From: Corynebacterium minutissimum
Lineage (GTDB): Bacteria > Actinomycetota > Actinomycetes > Mycobacteriales > Mycobacteriaceae
Assembly (NCBI RefSeq): GCF_016889765.1
Contig: NZ_CP069533.1
Coordinates: forward strand, 1,798,001 to 1,862,000
Length of the DNA: 64,000 nt
Direction: 5' to 3'
The position numbers were made by a program, and so were the translations under genes. Within the stretch, counting starts at the first letter, position 1; every line of letters begins with the position of its first letter. This document shows, piece after piece, positions 36,593-44,890 of this stretch. The notes below the pieces were generated by a model that had not been told where the DNA came from, ran no database searches, and worked only from the letters and a program-made list of their open reading frames with translations.

Positions 36593-37651
36593 GTGCATAA
36601 GGCAATCGTCGTCTTCGAGGTTGAGGGCGGATCCGACAAGCAGATCAACGGCCACCGCAAGGACACCATGCCCATCGTCGACAGCATCAAGGATGCTGGC
36701 TGGCACGCAGAGGTAGTTTTCTACCGCCCCGAGTGGTCTGAGCAGCTCTTCGAGTACGTCTCTGAGAACTTTGATGCCTACATTTCCCGCGTCAACCCGG
36801 GCAACATTCCGGGCGGCGAGAAGGGCTACTTCGACCTGCTCACCAAGCTGTCTGAGGCCGGCCTGGTTGGCATGTCCACCCCGTACGAGATGATGGCCTA
36901 CGGTGCTAAGGACGCCTTGGTCAAGCTCAACGACACCGACCTTGTGCCGTCCGACACCGCTGCCTACTACGACGTCGAGTCCTTCCACAACACCTTCCCG
37001 ACCTCCCTGTCCTACGGCGAGCGCGTGCTCAAGCAGAACCGTGGTTCCACCGGCTCCGGCATCTGGCGTGTGCGCTTGGCTGACGAAAAGCTGGCCGAGT
37101 CCGTCGAGCCGGGCACCGCACTGCCGCTCGACACCAAGATCAAGTGCACCGAGGCTGTGGACAACCACACCGAGGAGCGCGAACTCGGCGAATTCATGGA
37201 CTTCTGCGACCAGTACATCATCGGCGACAACGGCATGCTCGTGGATATGCGCTTCATGCCACGCATCGTTGAAGGCGAGATCCGCATCCTCCTCGTTGGC
37301 CCGGACCCAGTCTTCGTGGTGCACAAGAAGCCGGCTGAGGGCGGCGACGCTTTCTCCGCCACCCTGTTCTCTGGTGCTAAGTACACCTACCAGAAGCCGG
37401 AGGAGTGGCAGGAGCTCGTCGACATGTTCGCTGAGGTCCGCCCGGTCATCGCTGAGAAGCTCGGTGGCGACAACATCCCGCTGATTTGGACCGCGGACTT
37501 CATGCTGGCAGACGGCGAGAACGGCGAGGACACCTACGTCCTCGGTGAAATCAACTGCTCCTGCGTGGGCTTCACCTCGGAGCTCGACATGGGCATCCAG
37601 GAGAAGGTGGCCGCTGAAGCCATCAAGCGCGTTGAGGCCAAGCACGCCTAA
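36593..37651 (+). CDS. ATP-grasp fold protein, Cj0069-like, function unknown
   Basis: About 352 residues from a GTG with AAAGGGA upstream; the longer in-frame extension is non-conserved in character. The N-terminal third looks like a pre-ATP-grasp domain (KAIVVFEVEGG, YRPEWSEQLFEYVSENFDAYISRVNPGNI). ATP-grasp features follow: VLKQNRGSTGSGIWRVRL (nucleotide loop), DMRFMPRIVEGEIRILLVG, VVHKKPA, ADFML then LGEINCSCVGF with the ExN metal motif. The arrangement is like glutathione synthetase and RimK-type ligases. The acceptor substrates are unknown. It resembles the family named after Campylobacter Cj0069. Confidence 0.82.
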   Translation: MHKAIVVFEVEGGSDKQINGHRKDTMPIVDSIKDAGWHAEVVFYRPEWSEQLFEYVSENFDAYISRVNPGNIPGGEKGYFDLLTKLSEAGLVGMSTPYEMMAYGAKDALVKLNDTDLVPSDTAAYYDVESFHNTFPTSLSYGERVLKQNRGSTGSGIWRVRLADEKLAESVEPGTALPLDTKIKCTEAVDNHTEERELGEFMDFCDQYIIGDNGMLVDMRFMPRIVEGEIRILLVGPDPVFVVHKKPAEGGDAFSATLFSGAKYTYQKPEEWQELVDMFAEVRPVIAEKLGGDNIPLIWTADFMLADGENGEDTYVLGEINCSCVGFTSELDMGIQEKVAAEAIKRVEAKHA

Positions 37652-37664
37652 GCGTTCATCCGTG

Positions 37665-37693
37665 AATCCCTCGCCTTCGGCGGGGGATTTTCC
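37665..37693 (+). terminator. Terminator of the ATP-grasp gene
   Basis: 11-bp stem AATCCCTCGCC / GGCGGGGGATT (one T-G pair) with a 3-base loop, followed by TTCCTTTATT. Confidence 0.8.
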
Positions 37694-37844
37694 TTTATTG
37701 GGGCTTAGGGTGGATTCCAGCGTTGTGGGGCGCGTTCCCCAATGAGCGCTGCCAGTGAGCCGGATCTCAGGTACCTTCGGAGAAGTAAAAATTACACGTT
37801 TGTGTACTGCTCTGCGATTTTCTCTGTGAAAGGACAACCGAGCG

Positions 37845-39254
37845 ATGACTAACCCCAACCAGTTCGGCGAAAACGGCGACAACAACGATCCTTCTAACCA
37901 GGGTTTTGGCGGCGGCTTCGGCAGCGGCTTTGGCTCTGATTTCAACCCGAACAATCCGGCGCCGGAGCATTCCGCTGAGGGCTCCGCCGCAGCAGAGAAC
38001 GGTTCCGCTACCGACAATTCCCAGCCGGGTTTCGGTGAAGGCTTTGGCAGTGGCTACGGCAATGACAATGCTGCTGCTGGTTGGGGCTACCCGGGTGCTC
38101 AGTCCAACTCCAACTCTGGCTTCGGTTGGGGCGGCCAGGCTGGGTACGGCGATTTCTCCCAGACTCCGTCTGAGCCTGCACAGTCCAATGAGTCTGGTGA
38201 TTCGGCCGCATCAGCGGATTCTGACTCCTCGTACTCTGCGTCTTCCTCCTCTTCGGCGTCCGACTCGTCTGATTCTGCGTTCGCCTCAGAGACTGCAGCA
38301 CGTGACTCGGCTTCTTCCGACACAGGAGCGTCTTTTAGTGATTCCGGTTCCGCTGTACCGGCTTCCGAGTCCTATGGTTCGGCTCAGGGCGCTTCCTACG
38401 GCTCTTCCCAGGGCTTCGGTGCGGAGTCTTCCTCCAGCAATGCCGACGGTGCCGCCAACTCCTCGAACGCTGACTACTCTGCACGCTCCGCTGACTATGG
38501 CTCGTCCAACCAGAGCTTTGGCGCTCAGAACGCAAGCTTCGGCAGCTCTTCGGCCTCCGGTCAGGGCTATGGCTTCGGCGGCCAGCAGCAGACGGAGAGC
38601 TTCGGTGCTCAAGCCTCTCAGGATTCCCAGGCCGCCCAGTCGTTTGAGTCCTCCCAGGGCGAGCAGGCTAACCAGAACGCAGGTTTCGGCGGTTTCTCCC
38701 AGCAGCAGGGCTTTGCCGCGCAGAACAACGGCTTCGGTGAGCAGCCGCAGAACCAAGGCTTTGGTGACCAGAACTCTGGCTTTGGCCAGCAGGACCAGAA
38801 TCAGGGTTTTGCCGCACAGAACAATGGATTCGGTGAGCAGTCACAGAACCAGGGCTTCGGCGACCAGAACTCGCCGTTCGCCGCCCCAGCGCCGCAGCAG
38901 AGCAATCAGTCCGCTGATTCCTCTAGCAAGGGCTCAGGCTTCTTCAGCGCACTGTTTGATTTCTCCTTCAAGGACTTCATTACCCTGAAGTTCGCGTCCG
39001 TCATCTACATTCTCGTCGTGGCTTTGGGCGCTGTCTTTTGGGTAGGTACGCTGCTCACAGCCCTGGCCTCTTTTGCTCAAGGCCCAGTTTCTGGTGTCGT
39101 GTCCTTCCTCGTGGTTCTGATCGGCGGTGGCATTGCCTACCTCCTTTACATCATCCAAGTCCGCCTCATATTGGAGTTCTTCGCAGCCAGCATCCGCACG
39201 GCGCAGAACACCAGTGAGCTCGTAGCTAAGGCTGACCGTGACGACACGGAGTAA
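37845..39254 (+). CDS. DUF4282 membrane protein with long prion-like N-terminal region
   Basis: 469 residues. About the first 355 are low complexity. First comes a Gly/Phe/Asn-rich part (NQGFGGGFGSGFGS), then a Ser-dominated part (about 110-160). A Gln/Asn/Gly/Phe part follows, with near-repeats such as QNQGFGDQNSGFG and FAAQNNGFGEQ. The C-terminal 110 residues form a DUF4282-type domain starting FFSALFDFSFKDFITLKFASVIYIL and carrying two to three membrane helices. The repeats are in-frame at DNA level and read cleanly. Good AAAGGA ribosome site. Function is not known; the repeat region is presumably cytoplasmic and disordered. Confidence 0.82.
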   Translation: MTNPNQFGENGDNNDPSNQGFGGGFGSGFGSDFNPNNPAPEHSAEGSAAAENGSATDNSQPGFGEGFGSGYGNDNAAAGWGYPGAQSNSNSGFGWGGQAGYGDFSQTPSEPAQSNESGDSAASADSDSSYSASSSSSASDSSDSAFASETAARDSASSDTGASFSDSGSAVPASESYGSAQGASYGSSQGFGAESSSSNADGAANSSNADYSARSADYGSSNQSFGAQNASFGSSSASGQGYGFGGQQQTESFGAQASQDSQAAQSFESSQGEQANQNAGFGGFSQQQGFAAQNNGFGEQPQNQGFGDQNSGFGQQDQNQGFAAQNNGFGEQSQNQGFGDQNSPFAAPAPQQSNQSADSSSKGSGFFSALFDFSFKDFITLKFASVIYILVVALGAVFWVGTLLTALASFAQGPVSGVVSFLVVLIGGGIAYLLYIIQVRLILEFFAASIRTAQNTSELVAKADRDDTE

Positions 39255-39284
39255 CTCCTCCGCACGGTTCTGACTCCGAACAGC

Positions 39285-39324
39285 AAAGCCCTGCGGCCTC
39301 GAATGTGAGGTCCGCAGGGCTTTT
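39285..39324 (+). terminator. Terminator of the DUF4282 gene
   Basis: Stem AAGCCCTGCGG / CCGCAGGGCTT with a 15-base loop, followed by TTTT. Confidence 0.85.
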
Positions 39325-39524
39325 GTGTGCTGATAGCGTGCAGCGAGGGCTGCCTCCACGCGTCGTAAGAGATGTCAGTTAGCTGGTTTGTCCAAGGGAA
39401 AACAATCCAGCAGCGCATTCCAGGAAGGGTCGCTTGCCCCCGCGTGATCCTTCTAAGTCGAACTGTTTGAGCAGAGCCATGTGTAAGGCATGAGGACTGG
39501 GGTGCTGGGGCGGGGGAAAGAAGC

Positions 39525-39941
39525 TTAGTCAAGGAGGGTGGCGACGCACTCGGGGTCGGCATCGGAGAGCATTTGGCGGATGCGGTCATACTCCGCGTCC
39601 TCGCCGATAGCCTTCGCGGCGTGGCCAAGAGCAGCGATGGCACGCAGCACGCCTTGGTTGGGCTCGTGGGAGAAGGGGACTGGTCCCCAGCCCTTCCAAC
39701 CATTGCCGCGCAGGCGGTCGAGGCTGCGGTGGTATCCGGTACGCGCATAGGCGTAGGCGGTGATGAAAGCGGTGGGCTCAGCGCCCTTGTGCTTGTCTAG
39801 TTCCTGCTCCGCCAGCAGTGCCCACAGCAGTGGAGAGCCTGGGTGGGCCACGATTCCCGCGGTGAGATCGGAAGTGCTGTCAGCACCCGGATCGGCGGGC
39901 AGCTTGATGGGTTTTGGGGCGAGCATGTCTTTCATTTCCAT
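39525..39941 (-). CDS. DUF3151 family protein
   Basis: 138 residues from the ATG at 39941. The conserved C-terminal two-thirds (AYAYARTGYHRSLDRLRGNGWKGWGPVPFSHEPNQGVLRAIAALGHAAKAIGE) is characteristic of the actinobacterial DUF3151 family, of unknown function. A much longer open frame extends upstream across the Maf gene on the same strand, but that part is a shadow of maf in another frame. It lies 76 bases downstream of maf. Confidence 0.85.
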   Translation of the reverse strand: MEMKDMLAPKPIKLPADPGADSTSDLTAGIVAHPGSPLLWALLAEQELDKHKGAEPTAFITAYAYARTGYHRSLDRLRGNGWKGWGPVPFSHEPNQGVLRAIAALGHAAKAIGEDAEYDRIRQMLSDADPECVATLLD

Positions 39942-40017
39942 GCCGCCCCACTGTAGCCCTGTGGCGTCACGACCACCACAGGGGGGCGAAACTAGAAGGA
40001 TTCGCCTGACACCGGGG

Positions 40018-40608
40018 CTAAGCCCAGAAGTCAGAAACGTTGAGCCCGAAGGAATACAGCGCGCGCCGCAGCACTGGCAGCGAAAGGCCGATAACGGAAG
40101 AAGGATCGCCCTCAATGCGGTCGATGAACCAGCCGCCGAGGGCCTCCAGGGTAAAGGCGCCGGCGCATTCGAGTGGCTCGCCAGTGCGGGCATAGGCCTC
40201 AATATCGGCATTAGAGGCCTGCGCAAAATGCACCGTCGTGCGCGAAGCCTCGACGAAGCGCTCATCGCCGTGGAGCACGCAATGCCCGGTGATGAGCTCT
40301 GCGGCGCGGCCGGCCTGCGCATGCCAGCGCTCCACGGTGGCCTCGGGGGTGTGGGGTTTGCCTTGGAGGGAGCCGTCGAGAAGCAGCATGGAATCCCCGC
40401 CCACCACGACGTCCTCGGGATAGTCGGGGGCGATGGCCTCGGCCTTAGCCGTGGCGAGGGCGCAGACGATCTCCGCGGGTTCAGCACCCGCTAGGCGCTC
40501 TTCGATAGCCCGCTCGTCCACGTCGGCCGGGGCAATGACGGGCTCCACGCCGGCGCCGCGCAGGATGGACAGGCGGGACGGCGACTGGGAGGCGAGGACG
40601 AGGCGCAT
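40018..40608 (-). CDS. maf: Maf family nucleotide pyrophosphatase
   Basis: About 196 residues from the ATG at 40608, which opens the conserved start MRLVLASQSPSRLSILRGAG. Other Maf motifs: VDERAIEERL near residue 32, VVGGDSMLLLDG near 70, and FTLEALGGWFIDRIEGDPSSVIGLSLPVL near 145. These enzymes hydrolyse canonical or modified nucleoside triphosphates. The start lies 5 bases from the accE stop, so maf belongs to the accD-accE-maf transcription unit. Confidence 0.93.
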   Translation of the reverse strand: MRLVLASQSPSRLSILRGAGVEPVIAPADVDERAIEERLAGAEPAEIVCALATAKAEAIAPDYPEDVVVGGDSMLLLDGSLQGKPHTPEATVERWHAQAGRAAELITGHCVLHGDERFVEASRTTVHFAQASNADIEAYARTGEPLECAGAFTLEALGGWFIDRIEGDPSSVIGLSLPVLRRALYSFGLNVSDFWA

Positions 40609-40612
40609 GTGT

Positions 40613-40807
40613 TTAGTAGTAGCGGACGTTGCGGAAGGCCGACGGGTTGAACACATCACCTGGCTGGCCCCATAGGTTGCGCTCGGAGCGGGTATCGGCA
40701 GCCTTGGCGCGCGCCTCAGAATCGAGCTGGGTGAGCACCGTGGACAGTGCCGCGACCTCGGCGTCAGTAGGGTTGCCGCGCAGGACGGTAAACAGGGAAT
40801 CAGACAT
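40613..40807 (-). CDS. accE: Acyl-CoA carboxylase epsilon subunit
   Basis: 64 residues. The typical motif FTVLRGNPTDAEVAALSTVL near the N-terminus defines the small AccE subunit that stabilises actinobacterial AccBC-AccD complexes. A Ala/Arg-rich stretch and NLWGQPGDVF complete it. It begins 8 bases after the degenerate accD gene and is probably translated from the same mRNA. Confidence 0.92.
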   Translation of the reverse strand: MSDSLFTVLRGNPTDAEVAALSTVLTQLDSEARAKAADTRSERNLWGQPGDVFNPSAFRNVRYY

Positions 40808-40815
40808 GGATACCT

Positions 40816-42147
40816 CTACAAAACGATATTGCCGTGCTTCTTCGGCAGAGTCGGGACAATCTTGCGGTCCAGCAGGCGCAAGCCCTCAACGAGGGAACCG
40901 CGGGTGGCTGCTGGGGTAATAACAGAATCGACGAGGCCGCGCTCAGCCGCCTGGTAGGGAGTCAGGTAATCGGCGGCGTCGTCTTCACTCAGCTCCAGCT
41001 CAGCGGCCAGCGCGGGGCCGTCGGCTACGGAAATCTCTGCTGTTGGCCACGCATAGGACAGGTCGGCGCCAAGGTCCTTGGAACCGAATGCGATGTAGCC
41101 GGTGCCGTGGGCGCGGCGCACGATGACGCTAATCTTGCCCACGCTGGCGGCGGAATACGCATGCACGAGTTTTGCCAGGGCGGCCTTTTCCACCTCGAGG
41201 GCGGGGGAATCGACGAACTCGATGAGAGGAGTATTAAAGGCATCGCACAGGCGGATAAATCGTGCTGCCTTGGCGGCGGCTGCGGCATCGAGGGCGTCGC
41301 GGTTGGCAATGATGCCCACCGTGCGGCCCTCAATGCGGCCGAAACCGGTGAAGACGCCGCTCACCTGAGGAGTGAGTTCAAAGACATCCTCACAGGTGGC
41401 GGTGACAACATCGGCAAGGTCCACGGTGCCGTCATCGGCCACGAGGCGATCGAGCTCGCGGTCAGCATCGCTGATGTTGGACTCGACCGAACCGGAGACG
41501 ATGGTGGCCTCGGCACGGGGAGCAGCAGCACGGTTATTGGAGGGCAGGTAGGAGAGCACGCGCTTGGCGACGTCCACCTCATGCTCGCCCTCCGCCTGCA
41601 GGTCTCCGTCGGGAGCAATGACAACATCGGAGAGTGCAGCGATAAGCGAGGCATCCTTCGAGTCCGCGTAGACCGCGGTGACCTGCGGGATGAGGCCGGA
41701 CGCAGTGGTGGCGCGGGCGAGGATGCGCGCCTGCATGGCGGAAGAAATAATGCCTTCCTGAGCACGCGGCTTATCGCCGGCGACCAGTGCGACGATCGGC
41801 ACGCCGGTCTTAATGGCTAGGTCATAGAGTTTGGTGACCTTTTCGCCGTAGACCTCGCCCATGGTGCCGTCGAAAAGCGAGGCGTCCTGAGCATAAGCGC
41901 AGACCTTGCGCCCATCGACGGTGCCGAAACCAGTGATGACGCCGTCGGTGTAGGGGCGGTTGTGCTCGCGGCCGAAGTCGGTGGAGCGGTGGCGTGCCAG
42001 CGCGTCAGTCTCCACGAAGGAGCCGGCGTCAAAGAGCGCTTCGATGGCGCTGCGGGCAGCGGGAACCTCTCCCTGCGGCGCGCGGGACTCGGTGAGCTTG
42101 GCGCCCAGGTCCTCGATCTTGCCAGCGGTCGTCTTCAAGTCAGTCAT
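40816..42147 (-). CDS. Acyl-CoA carboxylase beta-subunit paralogue (AccD2-like), degenerate active site
   Basis: 443 residues, about 95 fewer than AccD1 next door. It keeps the frame of the family: SFVETDALARHRSTDFG, TDGVITGFGTVDGRKVC, GEVYGEKVTKLYDLAIKTGVPI, LPSNNRAAAP, GSKDLGADLSYAWPTAEI, AAERGLVDSVITP and the final KKHGNIVL. The stretch that normally carries GxCAGGxxYSPAL reads YADSKDASLIAALSDV (159-174). About 50 residues that follow it in AccD1 are missing. The second glycine-rich loop reads RRAHGTGYIAF instead of RKAYGGAYCVM (344-354). Both oxyanion-hole loops are thus altered. It may be a structural subunit of the AccBC/AccE complex. Upstream of accE, downstream of accD1. Confidence 0.82.
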   Translation of the reverse strand: MTDLKTTAGKIEDLGAKLTESRAPQGEVPAARSAIEALFDAGSFVETDALARHRSTDFGREHNRPYTDGVITGFGTVDGRKVCAYAQDASLFDGTMGEVYGEKVTKLYDLAIKTGVPIVALVAGDKPRAQEGIISSAMQARILARATTASGLIPQVTAVYADSKDASLIAALSDVVIAPDGDLQAEGEHEVDVAKRVLSYLPSNNRAAAPRAEATIVSGSVESNISDADRELDRLVADDGTVDLADVVTATCEDVFELTPQVSGVFTGFGRIEGRTVGIIANRDALDAAAAAKAARFIRLCDAFNTPLIEFVDSPALEVEKAALAKLVHAYSAASVGKISVIVRRAHGTGYIAFGSKDLGADLSYAWPTAEISVADGPALAAELELSEDDAADYLTPYQAAERGLVDSVITPAATRGSLVEGLRLLDRKIVPTLPKKHGNIVL

Positions 42148-42195
42148 GAAACACTAGTGTAATACAGCGCAGCCGTGCGCTTTAAGGCGTGCTGT

Positions 42196-43809
42196 TTACA
42201 GCGGAATGTTGCCATGCTTGCGGGATGGGCGCGGGACAGTCTTATCGGCGAAGAAGCGCAGATTCTTGGCGATGGTGCTGCGGGTTTCGGAAGGGAGAAT
42301 GACGGCGTCGATAAGCCCGCGCTCCGCGGCCTTATAGGGGTTGAGCATGTGGTCTTCGTATTCGCGCTCGAAAGACTTGGTGAGCTCAGCGACGTCGAGG
42401 CCCTTCTCGTGGGCGGCCTTGATTTCCTTGCGGTAAATGAAGCCGACGGCGCCGGCCGCGCCCATGACCGCAATCTGGGCGGTGGGCCATGCTAGGTTGA
42501 CGTCAGCGCCAAGGCCCTTGGAACCCATCACGCAGTAGGCGCCGCCGTAGGCCTTGCGCAGGGTGACGGTGATTTTGGGAACGGTGGCTTCGGCATAGGC
42601 GTAGAGCAGCTTAGCGCCGCGGCGCAGGATGCCATCGTGTTCCTGATCGGCGCCGGGGAGGAAACCGGGGACGTCGACCAGCATGATGATCGGGATGTTG
42701 AAGGCGTCGCAGGTGCGCACAAAGCGGGCGGCTTTCTCCGAAGAATCGATGTCGAGGCAGCCGGCGAAAACCTGCGGCTGGTTGGCCACGAAACCGACGG
42801 TGCGGCCCTCGATGCGCCCGAAAGCGGTGACGACGTTATCGGCGCGGTCGGCCTGGATCTCCAAGAAATCGCCATCATCGGTGAGAGCCTCGATGACCTC
42901 CTTGACGTCATAGGGCTGGTTGGGGGAATCCGGGATGATGCTATCCAGCACGAGGTCATCGACGGTTTCTTCGCCCAGTTCTTCGTAGGGTTCTGCCGGG
43001 GTCAGCTGCCGGTTATTGGAAGGCAGGTAGGTCAGTAGATCGTGGACCCAGTCCAAGGCTTCTTCATCGCTGGCCGCGGTGTAGTGCGAGGTGCCGGACT
43101 TGTGCATGTGGATGCCCGCGCCGCCGAGTTCTTCCTGGCTGACTTCCTCGCCAGTGACGGTCTTGATGACATCGGGGCCGGTGACGAACATCTTGGACTT
43201 CTTGTCCACCATGACCACGAAGTCCGTGAGGGCAGGGGAGTAGGCGTTTCCGCCGGCGCAAGCACCCATGATGACGGAGATCTGCGGGACGACGCCGGAG
43301 GCCATGACGTTCTGGTAGAAGGTCTTGGCAATCCAGTCCAGGGAGACGGCACCATCCTGGATGCGAGCGCCGGCGCCCTCGTAGAGGCCGATGAGTGGGC
43401 GGCCGGTGGTGATGGACAGCTCCATGATCTTGATCATCTTCTCGCCATAGACCTCGCCGAGCGCGCCGCCGAAGACGGTTCCGTCTTGGGAGAAGATGCA
43501 GACCTCGCGGCCGTCGATGGTGCCCCAGCCGGTGACGATGCCATCGGTCAGCGGGCGCTTCTTGCCCATACCGAAGTCCGAGGTGCGGTGCACAGCGAGC
43601 ATGTCCGTCTCCACGAAGGAGCCTTCATCGAGGAGGTAGTCCAATCGTTCGCGGGCGGTGAGGCGGCCTTGTGCGTGGACCTTTTCGTGGGCTTTCTCGC
43701 CCATGGGTTGGGCCGCTGCTTCACGACGCCTCTTCAATTCAGCGATCTTGCCTGCGGTGGTGTCGGCGCTGAGGGAGTCCAGCTCTGACAAATGTGAGGA
43801 AATAGTCAT
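42196..43809 (-). CDS. accD1: Acyl-CoA carboxylase beta subunit (acetyl/propionyl-CoA carboxyltransferase)
   Basis: 537 residues from the ATG at 43809; a start 21 codons earlier adds an untypical leader. It transfers CO2 from biotin to acetyl-CoA, giving malonyl-CoA for fatty acid synthesis. All motifs are intact: EGAGARIQDGAVSL, MGACAGGNAYSPALTDFVVMVD, KMFVTGPDVIKTVTGEEVSQEELGG, DVPGFLPGADQEHDGILRRGAKLLYA, RKAYGGAYCVMGSKGLGAD and MGAAGAVGFIYRKE. It matches DtsR1/AccD1 of corynebacteria and heads the leftward accD1-accD-like-accE-maf cluster. Confidence 0.94.
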   Translation of the reverse strand: MTISSHLSELDSLSADTTAGKIAELKRRREAAAQPMGEKAHEKVHAQGRLTARERLDYLLDEGSFVETDMLAVHRTSDFGMGKKRPLTDGIVTGWGTIDGREVCIFSQDGTVFGGALGEVYGEKMIKIMELSITTGRPLIGLYEGAGARIQDGAVSLDWIAKTFYQNVMASGVVPQISVIMGACAGGNAYSPALTDFVVMVDKKSKMFVTGPDVIKTVTGEEVSQEELGGAGIHMHKSGTSHYTAASDEEALDWVHDLLTYLPSNNRQLTPAEPYEELGEETVDDLVLDSIIPDSPNQPYDVKEVIEALTDDGDFLEIQADRADNVVTAFGRIEGRTVGFVANQPQVFAGCLDIDSSEKAARFVRTCDAFNIPIIMLVDVPGFLPGADQEHDGILRRGAKLLYAYAEATVPKITVTLRKAYGGAYCVMGSKGLGADVNLAWPTAQIAVMGAAGAVGFIYRKEIKAAHEKGLDVAELTKSFEREYEDHMLNPYKAAERGLIDAVILPSETRSTIAKNLRFFADKTVPRPSRKHGNIPL

Positions 43810-44001
43810 GTTTGGCAGTGTAGAGAGGTTTTGGATAGGAATGTATATCGGCGCTCGGGTGATTTCCCTCACAATTCATGTTTGTGCAGGTAAACGGTGG
43901 TGAAAAATATGAGGAAATCCTCGCGATTGGATGGTTGGCGGCATGTCTTCACAGTCTAGTGGGTGCGGAATGCGCACTGTGTGGGGGTGGCCGTATGGGA
44001 A

Positions 44002-44028
44002 AACCCCGCCCGTGGTGGGGGCGGGGTT
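44002..44028 (-). terminator. Terminator downstream of the 83-residue gene
   Basis: 9-bp stem AACCCCGCC / GGCGGGGTT with a 9-base loop, 13 bases beyond the stop of the small gene; leftward it is followed by TTCCCAT. Confidence 0.65.
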
Positions 44029-44040
44029 ATGTGAAGGGGG

Positions 44041-44292
44041 CTAGGCGAGCCAGCCGAAGCTGTGGAGGAAGAGTTCTACCTCGGCAAGGTCACCTTCGGC
44101 AGGGAAGTTGCCCGTGAGGACGGCGTAAGACTCTTCGATGTCGTTGCGGGTGGCTGGGATGAGGTCGTGCTTGAGCAGGTCCTCGGCGATGTGTGTTACC
44201 AGGGGTGCCGGCTGCACAGGGTCAAGGTTGATTCCGGTGGCGCTTTTGACTGTGTTGGTAATGGCGGAAAGGAATCCGTTCAGGGTATTCAT
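44041..44292 (-). CDS. Small protein of unknown function (83 residues)
   Basis: 83 residues: an amphipathic N-terminus (MNTLNGFLSAITNTVKSATG), a central LVTHIAEDLLKHDLIPATRNDIEESYAVLTG, and an acidic end. No signal peptide and no known family. The GAGGTGGGAAA ribosome site is 5 bases upstream. A second, truncated copy of its start lies at 44993-45042, with the same upstream DNA, so the locus has been duplicated. A short peptide with a membrane-active helix is possible but not supported further. Confidence 0.6.
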   Translation of the reverse strand: MNTLNGFLSAITNTVKSATGINLDPVQPAPLVTHIAEDLLKHDLIPATRNDIEESYAVLTGNFPAEGDLAEVELFLHSFGWLA

Positions 44293-44538
44293 TTTCCCAC
44301 CTCTCTATTCTCTTGTAGTGATGATGTGGCTGTCCACATCATTGGGTTGAACCAACTATATAGCTATAGGGGAGAAAAGTCCGCATTTTGTTCACTCTGA
44401 GTTAACTTTTGGGCAACCTGGCGTGCGGGGTGAGGTAGGGCACAGTATCCGTTTTAGCCCTCGACCGGAAGCCAGGCATAGCCATAGGGGCCCAGCTCTA
44501 CAGGTCCCAGGTCCGCTGCTTCTTCGGTGAAATTATCC
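44255..44538. repeat. Diverged segmental duplication, left copy
   Basis: Aligns in the same orientation with 45005-45286 at an offset of 748-750 bases. It covers the start of the 83-residue gene, its upstream region, and the last about 28 codons of a TreS-like gene. Identity is high in the promoter part and lower in the coding fragment. Confidence 0.9.
44454..44538 (-). pseudogene. 3' fragment of a TreS-like gene
   Basis: Read leftward it encodes DNFTEEAADLGPVELGPYG then YAWLPVEG and a TAA stop. The intact gene ends HNFTDQAVDLGPVELGPYG then YAWLPVEV. The fragment is cut off at its 5' side where the 101-bp inverted-repeat element begins. Its protein differences show it is an older or foreign allele and not a recent tandem copy. 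Confidence 0.85.
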
Positions 44539-44539
44539 T

Positions 44540-44640
44540 GACTTAGGTCTTGGGTGGGTGAGCAACGTGACTCTTTACACTGCTACCTGGTGGTTTTCGG
44601 CGGTGAGGTGGGATTGTTCCGCACTAAATTGACCTAAGGC
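44540..44640. repeat. 101-bp element with terminal inverted repeats, copy 1 (MITE-like)
   Basis: Begins GACTTAGGTC and ends GACCTAAGGC, which are inverted repeats of each other (9 of 10). Almost identical to 44891-44991 in the same orientation, with about half a dozen differences. No coding capacity. It breaks the TreS-like fragment. Confidence 0.85.
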
Positions 44641-44650
44641 AGGAGGGTGT

Positions 44651-44776
44651 TTTGTAAAAGGCATCTGGCAAGGGGCATCTTTGGGTCTAAAAACGCCATC
44701 TGTAATGAGTAAATGGCGTTTTCAGCCGTGAAAACGCCTTATGATTGATGCCTTTTGTCAGACGCCTTTTGTAAGA
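44651..44776. repeat. Structured palindromic repeat, copy 1
   Basis: About 125 bases with nested inverted repeats: AAAAGGCATC at 44656 pairs with GATGCCTTTT at 44747, and inside it ATGGCGTTTTCA / TGAAAACGCC forms a short hairpin. A further AAAACGCCAT upstream can pair with the same ATGGCGTTTT, so two exclusive folds are possible. The reverse complement of 52322-52456 aligns with it over most of its length. Confidence 0.8.
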
Positions 44777-44890
44777 TGCTTCCAGCATGTCGATGGAGGG
44801 ATGCAGACGTTGCGCATTGCGAGGGGAGCGAAGGGGTAATCCGTTTGGGAAGAGATGTGCAGTGCTCTACGGAAACGGTCATTATGGCTT

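Noticed and set aside
37900..38988. Possible CRISPR-like or tandem repeat array in the Q/N/G/F region
   Set aside because: The repetition follows the codons of one intact protein, with no constant repeat-spacer lengths; it is a coding low-complexity region.
39942..40487. Upstream extension of the DUF3151 reading frame
   Set aside because: It overlaps maf on the same strand in another frame and is Pro/Arg/Ser-rich; the conserved domain begins at 39941.
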